From positions 62,001-126,000 of the forward strand of contig JAVTVY010039241.1 in NCBI GenBank assembly GCA_036873755.1: a DNA stretch of 64,000 nucleotides, written 5' to 3'. Of this stretch, positions 44,101 to 54,900 are shown piece by piece. The notes under the pieces were generated by a model, which did no database searches, had not been told where the DNA came from, and was given only the letters and a program-made list of their open reading frames with translations. Position numbers and translations under genes: made by a program. The first letter of the stretch is position 1. Every line of letters starts with the position of its first letter. This stretch comes from Hanleya hanleyi. Lineage: Eukaryota > Mollusca > Polyplacophora > Lepidopleurida > Hanleyidae.

Positions 44101-45906
44101 ACACAGTCTACCCGTGAACGACTATACCAATGTTACAGTCTACCCGTGAACGACTATACCAATGTTACACAGTCTACCCGTGAACGACTATACCAATGTT
44201 ACACAGTCTACCCGTGAACGACTATACCAATGTTACAAGTCTAGTGAACGACTATACCCGTGAACGACTATACCAATGTTACAGTCTACCCGTGAACGAC
44301 TATACCAATGTTACACAGTCTACCCGTGAACGACTATACCAATGTTACACAGTCTACCCGTGAACGACTATACCAATGTTACACAGTCTACCCGTGAACG
44401 ACTATACCAATGTTACACAGTCTACCCGTGAACGACTATACCAATGTTACACAGTCTACCCGTGAACGACTATACCAATGTTACACAGTCTACCCGTGAA
44501 CGACTATACCAATGTTACACAGTCTACCCGTGAACGACTATACCAATGTTACACAGTCTACCCGTGAACGACTATACCAATGTTACACAGTCTACCCGTG
44601 AACGACTATACTTTGTTATACAAACACAGTCTACCCGTGAACGACTATACCAATGTTACACAGTCTACCGTGAACGACTATACCAATGTTACACAGTCTA
44701 CCCGTGAACGACTATACCAATGTTACACAGTCTACCCGTGAACGACTATACCAATGTTACACAGTCTACCCGTGAACGACTATACCAAAAGCCGCATTCT
44801 TTAAAGTATACAAACCTCCTTTAATGGAAACAATTACTATATACGGTTCCGAAATTTGGGGAGCTGGACAAATCTCAAAGTTAACCCATGACACTGACCA
44901 CCATTATGATCTTATCAACAAGGAACCTTTCGAAAAAGCTGACAACAGATTTTGCGACTTAAATCTGCGCGTCAACAAATATATCACAAATGGTGTATGC
45001 AATACACATTTAGATAGACAGCCCCTCTATTTTGATATAAATACAGCTATCCTAACATATATATAGAATGAGACTTATAAGAGATCCAACTTGCAACCCC
45101 CTATTGTCTGGTGCCTACAAATACAGTAAGAATCTACACGAATCCGACAAGACCACTTGGTTCAGTTATACTATACTAAACTATTTGAGCAACATGGTCT
45201 CCCCCAACCAGATATGATAAATAAACATATAATCCAATCTTTCCAGGATGCATTCACTCACAGCTTTGAAGGGTTTAGAACAAAAACTGAAAATCAGAAT
45301 TGCCGTAAATTTAGAGTCTCTGCACACAATTTAGAGATTGAAACGGGACGTAAAACAATAACGGGTAGTAACAATAAAGTACCCTGATTGCAGACAAAAT
45401 CTACACTCTGCAATATGGAGACTGAAGATGAAACCCAATTCCTTATTACATGTATAAAACTAGAGGAAAATCAAGAGTTCTGTGAAAATAATTACTGACT
45501 TGTACCGCTCTTTTCTAAACTGGTCTGCTGTTAAAAAAACTGAATTTAGTAAAAAACCGAAAAGAGCTATGACATTGCTCAGTGGAAATATTGCCATATA
45601 ATGACGGTGGAGAGATCAGAAATACTCGTCACCACAACCTCTGCCAGAAAGACTAGAAAGAAACCACAGATTTTGTCTAATTGCACTCTAAGGTACTATA
45701 ACTTTTAAAGTGCATGCGTGATTTTTAACTAGCTTAATTTTACTCTTGTGTACTTCCATAGTTTTAATATCATGCTAGAAAGATATTCCCGTTGGTCATT
45801 GTATTACCATTAGATTGATCATAATAAATTTCATATCATATCATATTATGATAACGCCCGAAGTATAGGTTCAGTGTTGAGATGGGCCTGTCTTGGGGAA
45901 CTGATT

Positions 45907-45944
<38 letters not shown>

Positions 45945-48900
45945 CTTTATTTAAACACGGTCAAACTATCAGTACAACTGTTTTTCATAGAAGCCGCAGG
46001 CTAAAACAAGAGAACAATGATATTTACAGCATGTGTCGCGTGTACGTTTTTTTCCAGGTCAATTGCTTTCCCACCCCCAATGAAGGCAAGATGCGTTTCT
46101 CCTACTACCCGCCTGGTGAAACATCCGTGACTTTCATCGGTCTTACCAATGGCCAGTATTACTTCTGCGATGTCCAAGTGCGCAATTCAGCAGGACTGGG
46201 TCCGCAGAGCGACAAGATGAAGTACTCAACTAACGATCTCGGTAATTACCTGTACAAAATATAACATAAATATATATATATAGACTGGGTCCGCAGAGTC
46301 ACAAACCGACGTACGCGTCTGGCGAGCTCGGTAATTACCTATTATTATAAAATACAAAGGACTGAGCCTACAGAGCTGCAGGACGACGTACTCGTCTAAC
46401 GATCTCAGTAATTACCTATTATAAAATGCAATATATAAAGACTGGGTCCGCAGAGCGGCAGGATGGCGTTCTCGTCTAACGATCTCGGTAAGTATCTATT
46501 ACCAAATACAATATATATAGACTGGGTCCGCAGAGCGGCAGGATGACCTACTCGTCTAACGATCTCGGTAAGTATCTATTACTAAATACAATATATATAG
46601 ACTGGGTCCGCAGAGCGGCAGGATGACCTACTCGTCTAACGATCTCGGAAATTACTCCGTACGAAATACAGTATATGTACATAGTGTTAACACATGAAAT
46701 GTTTCTTTTATGATTTAGTCACTGGTAGACCTAGTTCCGGCTAACATGAATCACAAACCATTAATGAATGATTGTCACTCCGTGATATAAGAATATTTTG
46801 TCGACCTATCAATGTCTGTTCAGAGGAAAGGGAAGTTGGGTATATTATTAGATGAATGTTTTTTCAACATGAATCACAAACCGTTAATGAATAATTGTCA
46901 CTTCGTGATATAAGAATATTTTGTCGACCTATCAATGTCTGTTCAGAGGAAAGGATAGTTGGGTATATTATTAGATGAATGTTTTTATTTTCGTGGCATT
47001 TTGGGTTACCCTGAAGTATAGTTTCCATCAAATGAAAGACCATTGCGAACAGTGTCGAAAAATATTTATTGTAATTTTTTTACGATTTTATTACACAGAG
47101 TAAACTGCAAATAAATCATGGTATTCTATGGTGGCCTGTTGCAATCATATTTAGGTCCAGTGACGTCACACTGCCTTAATACATATATTTCAAACTGTGT
47201 ATGCACTTGCCAATTAATGCTTGATTCAAGCTTAAGGTGTGTATACATTGAGTTTCGACACAGAATCACTGTTCCAATGTGCATGTTTCACCAAAATCGG
47301 GGAAATTAAATGTAAGATTCAAATTGACTTAACACTTATGAGTTACCATCTCACAGATTTTGGTGAAACATGCACATTGGAACAGTGAAGAAGTATTGTT
47401 ACTCCGAATAACGACAGAAAAGCCATATTTTGATCAATATTTCGACATATATTATGTCATCGTCATACGCATACATGTTCAACAGTGAGTCGTGTCAAAA
47501 CTCAATGTATACACACACCTTAAGCTTGAATCAAGCATTGGAAAGTGCATACAAAGTTTGAAATATATGTATTCAGTGTGACTTCATTGGACCTAAATAT
47601 GATTACAACAGGCCACCATAGAATACCATGCTTTATTTGCAGTTTACTCTGTCTAATAAAATCGTAAAAAATTACAATAAATATTTTCCGACACTATTTG
47701 CAATGGTCTTTGATTTGATGGAAACTTTATTTGAGGGTTTTCGATCACTTTAAAATAGTAGAGGCGTACTATCGGAAATGTGCATGTATCTTTGCAAACC
47801 TTGTCGTATTTCTATCGTTTCTTTCCCAGATAAATGTATGCTGCCTCGGATTTACATAAGTTGTCATAAATGTGCGTTGTGATCTTGTTCAATGATATCA
47901 AGGCTGAAGGCTGAAAGACCGTCGAGCTTGACGATTGGGCGAGACTTCAACCAGTCATTTATCTGCCCTCTTAATGCTAAACGCCAAGCGAGGAAGCAAC
48001 AAGTTCCATTTATTAAAGTCTTAGGTTCGGTTAGGGATCGATCCCAGGACCTGTCGTAGTTGTAGCGGACGCTCTAACCATTAGACCATCTCAGTGTGGT
48101 GCTTATTGATTCAATTCAGCCTGAGTCACAGAGTCAGAAGAAGGTTGATAGCTATCACCAAAAACAGTTAATGAACTGACCCTGTTTTATTACCTCTAAA
48201 TGATGTGGACAAGATTTTATCACCATGTTGAGCCATCATCGTTTTTTATGGTTGTGTATATGGCGAGAAGATAGAAATGTGACGCGAAAGTTTCAAACAA
48301 CATTCCGTCCAAAGAAACGCATGTCCGGTGTAGTTCACCATACTCTCCCCGTGCAAAGTTTCTGTTCCATACGTCCTCTCATCAACTGAATAAATAAGAG
48401 GATTTTTTTTTATATGTGAAAGAAGTTGATCGGGGAAAAAGAAGGGTAATATCGGATGTACAAAGATAGTAAACAAACTTGCACATTTCAAAGACCCCGG
48501 GTTGGTTTTTGATTTGGTACACACGTTATCCGGTCGAATTTTTGAGGAGCATAAATAGTTACTTTTTTAAAGTCAAGAGATTGACATTTTATGGCAACGT
48601 TTGCTGTGCTATACTTAAGGTCGTCGCGAAGCGCCCGATCTCAATGCAATCGCTGTCAGTAATTTCAACTCCTCACCATTTCACCAACGTTCGCTTATGG
48701 AGAGAACAACACAGGGTGAGAAGTGAGATTTTCAACGTAGACGAGGTTTCAATGTAGACGTATATCTAGACGTGCTTTCCGGCGATGTCATATTTGTGGA
48801 AGATCAGATACTCTAGAAAATTACCTGTATGATTTTGTTAACTTTTGGCGGAGATCTGTAATAGCGCACAATATGCGCATATTATAAAAGTTGCTGTATC

Positions 48901-51900
48901 ACATGATGTACGCAGTAGTGTCGATTGGTTCGTTAACTTCCGGTAGAGACAAGTAAAAAATACAAACTCAGACGCAAGACAAAAAAATCTAACTCAATTA
49001 TTGCTGTTCAGATCAAACCAACTTCTCGTAAGTTTAAGTCAAAGTAAACTTTTAAAACCACAATAAGAACAGGTCAATCGATGAGTAAATTTTTGCGTAG
49101 ATGCAATTCTGAATTGTTGGAATTTGTAAGTGCCAAACGCGGTAATTTCCGTCGCATATTAACGATTTTATCGAATAAGAGATCTAGAGGCGGTTATCAT
49201 ATGAAACTGGTAATTCATGAGGACTGCTAATCGTTGCTGGTGTTAACACTAAGTCAGATAGAACACTGGGAAGAAGTTTTACGAAGGATATTTCATTTAT
49301 CTATAGCAAGATATAAATCTTATTTCCATAGAGCGAACATTGATTATAGCTGGGCTAGATGCATATTAAGAACACCCGAAAATATTATACGCTGTATATG
49401 CTACGAATACACCTGAGAATATAAGCTGTATATCCTATGAATTGGTGATTTTCCATATCATCGTTTCTCCCTTTTATCTTTCAGCCCCCATTCATTATCC
49501 AACAGAGCTTGCTATTTTTTCGAATGGTCCGGGTTCAGTGCGGCTGACATATAGAGGCGTCACAACGAGTATCACTGAGAATACTGAGGAACCCCTTGTT
49601 GGATATAAGGTGAGGTCATACTCTCCCCTGAGGGCAGACTGTAAAAAACATATAACAGTCTGATACAAGCGATCTAACAGGCGAACGGATTGGCTAAATT
49701 CGACTCATGGCGCGCTTTCACCGAGGAAAACGGCTACAGGCTCCTAAATAAAAAAAAGTCCCGATCCTAGACGTAACCTCTTCCAAAGACCAGACTTTTC
49801 TCGATTTTTTTTCCGCCTTCGTTGCAACGATTAATGGAAAGCCGTTGGTACCACTGATAAGTATGGTATTTGTTCTATTCAGCTGCAAATTTTATTTCAA
49901 TTCACTGCTCGATAACATGCCTCGCTGGGGGACTATTTGCGGGGCCTGAGCACTGCTTTCAGCAGGCAGAGAAAACAGTGAAATGAGGACCTCATGTGTA
50001 GAGGCGCACACAGCTTGAAATTTTGACGGATCATGTTTGACAAGACGTTTGTCACCTTGTAGCGCTTGAAATAAACTACTTCCTGTCGAAAGATGAAAGT
50101 CTAAATTCAATTAGGGAATCAGCGAGGTACAATTGTGTTAATACTGCCGAACGTGTAAATTATTTAGGAGTCTGTAGCCAAACCTTACAATCGGTAAGCG
50201 ACCGTTTACAGAAACAGTAAGGGACGGAGGAAAAGGCTAGGTCACTGCATGGCTGCCACTTGCGCCGTTGATCAACCTGATCGTTACCAGATTGACTACC
50301 TGATGTTGTTAGTTATATGTATCCCGGCATCCACCCCACACTCACCCGTCTATGTCCTTTGTAATTTGCCCCCTCTCCCCGCTATCCAGGCTACTTACTG
50401 TAATTGGGACAGTTCATCCTGCATGGTAGACATCTGAGCCTGGTAACATCGGTGAAATCAAACTTGTGCGAATACATGTATCTCGTATATAGTGCTCAAT
50501 GATGCCCAGGCTGTAATCAGATATTCAGATTCCGATATGGATTCAGCTCAAGTTTGACGAGGAAACTCCAAAGAAACACAAGTTTACAGAAATTTTAAAG
50601 TTTTAACCAATTTGTGACTTGGTTCGGCTGCTTGCGCATCAGTGAGGTAATTCAATCTTTGGTTGTTTCTTTCCTCAGATGCGTTATTGGGTTGCGAACG
50701 AAGATATTCGGAGCGCCACTGATGTGGCGTGTGGAAGAAATTCCTGGTGTGTTATAGACGGCCTCGAAGAGAATACTCTCTATGATGTGAGAGCGCTTGC
50801 ATACAGCGCTGGTGGGGACGGCAAAATGAGTCCCGCTTTACGGTTTGCATTCAGTAAGTTTGGACTTAAAACAAGAGAGTGATTGCACTATTGACTACTT
50901 AATTAAAACAAATTCTCTGTGACTTCCATGTTACCATGGTTACTGTAAGTTGCTGGTGGTCTGTAACGTTGACCGGTCAGTGACGTTGACCGTTAAATTT
51001 CAGACGTCCAAATTGGTGCGCGACACCTGGCGTCCTACTAATGTGTCTACTCACAAATAACTGATTCTCGATAGTTTCCTGATGTTTGTTATCGCCCGTG
51101 GACTTCACTATTCAACAACAACTGTATTCTCTATCACAATCCACATCCTTGCACTGGACAATGTTTTCAATAACATCCTGTTTGGGATTAGACCTGTGAC
51201 GTTGATCTTCGACCTATTTGGCCATGATAATTTCAGTACCTGGGATATCGTTTACAACTTATGTATCCAAACAAACAGAACCGCTATACGATCGGTCTTG
51301 TTAAGTGTGGGTTGTGTGGGTTGTGACCTTGGCAATTAGGGGTTGGCATGCTGGGGGGATTGGGCTCTCGTGGTGTTTTTTTTGTGGGATTCAAGAAATT
51401 AAGGAGTGTTTATAGTTCCTCGCTTTACCAAAGAAAATTCCCCACAATTCGACACTCGCGAATATTGATTGTAGACACTTTATTTCAGTGTAGGAGGGAA
51501 TTCGGAAAGGCGAATATGTGGGGCTCTTCGTGGATAGTCTCGCTGTAATTCTTTAGAAGTACCACAGCAACTGACGACGATTCTTGACAAGTGATCCTCG
51601 AAACAAATATATTTACCGCAAAAGTAAACTCTGAAATGTAATTCAACACAATGGAAATACACACCAAGCAACAAAGCTTATCGACCGTCTTGTAAATATC
51701 TCTCTCTGTGACTTGATAGCGTATCATGTTGGGATGGATATTGTTGAGTCTATTTTCATACCTATTAGAGCAGAGGATGGGTAAACTCAAAATGGCGACC
51801 ATTAGGGTGCTACTGAAAAGTTTACTTATAAAAGTGCCAAAACCTATTTTATTGACATAAGATAAGTATTTTCTAATAAATAATTAAACAATAAATAAAC

Positions 51901-54900
51901 AACAAATAAGAAAAATAAATAAATAATATCGAAAAAATAAAAAAAAATATTTCAAATATGAAATGTCATCAGAGCAGCCATCTTTGAATGTCGTACACTT
52001 TCTAGTAGATTTTAACCTCAAGTTATATTGTGGGAAGTTTAAGAACCTTGGCCCCATATCCCAAGAAATAAGAAATATTGCGGTGGAGGGGAGGCAGGGT
52101 GGGGGGGGGGGGGGAATGGCACCTCCCCAGGCTGTCGTATACTCCCCAAATCATCCACGCAATATAGGGTTAACTGGCACGGATCCGATCGGCTTTCACG
52201 CAGTTTTCCGCTAATATTCCAAGTTTTTTTCTATACTCCAAAACGCTAGTATATGTACACATGTGAGAGCCCAAAAATGAAGAGCCATGGTCCCTTTCCG
52301 TAGGCATACTGCACCCTAAAACGCGTCCCACGTTTAAGGCGGACGGCAAACAAAAGAGACATATACTGCGCACTGGCACGCATATTTTTATCGGGCCAAA
52401 CAAAGAAAATTATTTGTTGGAGTGAAACTGTGTTGTGTTTACATTTAACACATAGTTGCTATTGACAAGAATTTTACGCTGTGTTCTTGATCGAAAATAA
52501 AGAGATGAAATATGCAATTGTCAGCAGAAGGAGGTTATTCACAGCAGTTTGTATTCATTTGTGTACATATCTTGAAAAAGAAAAAAAAAAAGAAAAAAAA
52601 AGACGTGCAGAAACTTTATCCAGCGACAGTTACTGAGTCTATTATTCTCTCGTAGAAAATTCACTTATTAATAAGTGTCACTGCAGAGAGCGGAGTATTT
52701 GTCTCTGTTTGGTCCCTTGTTTCTGTAGTAAGTATGATGCTCAACAGTAATTTTACCGGTTTGGCCTCATTTTCTCTCCGTCTCAGGTACAGCTCAGACA
52801 TTTTTTTAGCGAGCATACAGAAATATAACACGGAACTGAATAGATATTTCTTCTTCGGTTTATGGATAGTTCATACATAAAAGTACAGGAAAATGTAATC
52901 TGTAAGCATTCTTCAGTGATCGATAAGCTTTTACCGGTACTTCATCACTATATAGCCGGCGTAAAATACATGAACACCAAGGGCGGATCCAGCCAAATTT
53001 CATAGGGGGTGGGGGTTCGACTATCACAGCCCAACAGGCGAGGGTCCAGGGGCCGCATAGGCCCCGGAAGCTCCGGGGTCCTAGATCGCCGGAGAGCGTT
53101 CTGAGCGTTTTCCCGGAAATAAAACTGATCCTAATGTATGCAGATTTATGGTTCTATTTTCACGATTTTCCCGCAATTATAAGCATGCATCGATATTGAA
53201 AAAATCGCACCTCATGTCTGCATCCATTTGACATTCTAGTTGTATTTAAAACATACAAAACGATGGCGTTTAGTTCATGGAAGGAAAACCAATATGCCTA
53301 CCGATACGGTTCATTCGCAAAAAAGATAAAACAAGGAAATCTTCACAGCCCAACAGGCGAGGGTCCAGGGGCCGCCTAGGCCCCGGAAGCCCCGAAGTCC
53401 TAGATCTCCGGAGATGCGTTCTAAGCGTTTTCCAGGAAATAAATTCGAACATAATATATGGAGATTTATGGTTCTATTTTCACGTTTGTTTCGCATTTAT
53501 AACCACGCATCGATATTGAAAAAAGCATACTTCATGCCTGAATCCATTTGACTTTCTAGTTATATTTAACAGATAAAAAATCGATGACCTTTACATCATG
53601 GAACATTAGAACCAATATGATACCGATTCATTTACACAAAGCTAAAATGAGCAATCCTCACAGCCTGACAGGCGAGGGTCCAGGGGCCGCCCAGGCCCCG
53701 GAAGCTCCGGGGTCCCAGCTTGCGGGAGATGCGTTTTACACGTTTTTCCGGAAATAAATCTGAACACAATGTAGTTAGATTTATTTTTCTATTTTCACAT
53801 TTGTTTCGCATAAACACGCATCGATATTGAAGAATATGCCTGACTCCATTTGAATTCCTGGTTTAACACAAACAAAACAGGCCTATAACACACCACTACA
53901 CGTGGTGCGCTCGGGGCGATAATATCTGATTTTAGATACATATTGAAACTCCAACTTAAATAGTACACTCACAAACTATATGAATAGATGATGGTCTGTT
54001 TAATACACATATAGATACTCTAATTACATAATCCACATTCATTTAATTTACATATCATTTCAAGACATTATTTCTACGTGGAATCCCAGGGTTCGCTGAT
54101 CCCTCCAAAAAAAATAACTGAGGTTTCATGGGGGGGAGTCCGGACCCCCCTGACCCCCCCCGTAGATCCGCCCTTGAACACAACGATCCCTTGCTCATGA
54201 AATTAGTTATATTTTTAATTGATTACAAGCAATATACACATAAAAGCTATTTTGGGATAATAGTTTAGATGGAAAAAAATGCCAAAAATAATATAAAACG
54301 CGAGAAAACATGATCACATTATAAATGACTGAAATGGGGCTCGAACTCACAACAATTAAAAACTAGCTTATATCTGGGCTCAACGCTGCATCTAACCTAT
54401 TGAGCTAACAAATATCCATAGCATTGCATCCCTAATTAGTAAACACATTTGTGTCAGCAAGGCGACCATTAAAATAATTTTTAATTTCATTTTTTAGTCA
54501 GAACCAAAATATATTGTTGGTTAAACTGTATGGAATGGAAATATAATTGAATGAATTGATTTTTATTCTGGTTCTTGGTTGCCTCCTACACAAAACTCTA
54601 TCCAAAAAGGGCGTGAAATACGTCCAATTTATTGAAAAGGAGCTTTTCACGCGTTTAAATTAACTCGTTCTCTTTAAATACTGGAACAGAAGGATGTGTA
54701 CTCTGAGGTATTGCTAAAAACCAACATTTTTCCAGAGGGCCTAGCTGTGGGCCGATGGCCAGGGAAAAGGGCCATGGCTCTTTTCTCCATGACATCACCT
54801 AAGTTTAATGCCTGGAGTTAATTATCGCTCCTCTGAAAAGAATTGTGTCAAATCACTATCACTACTGACGTATGGCATAAGCTATGCAATTCAGAATCAA

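Noticed and set aside
43971..44788. Possible CRISPR array
   Set aside because: The 34-bp units follow each other without unique spacers and the genome is eukaryotic; it is a minisatellite.
54330..54415. Functional tRNA gene on the minus strand
   Set aside because: Box A and box B resemble a tRNA but the acceptor stem does not pair; more likely a tRNA-derived SINE head.
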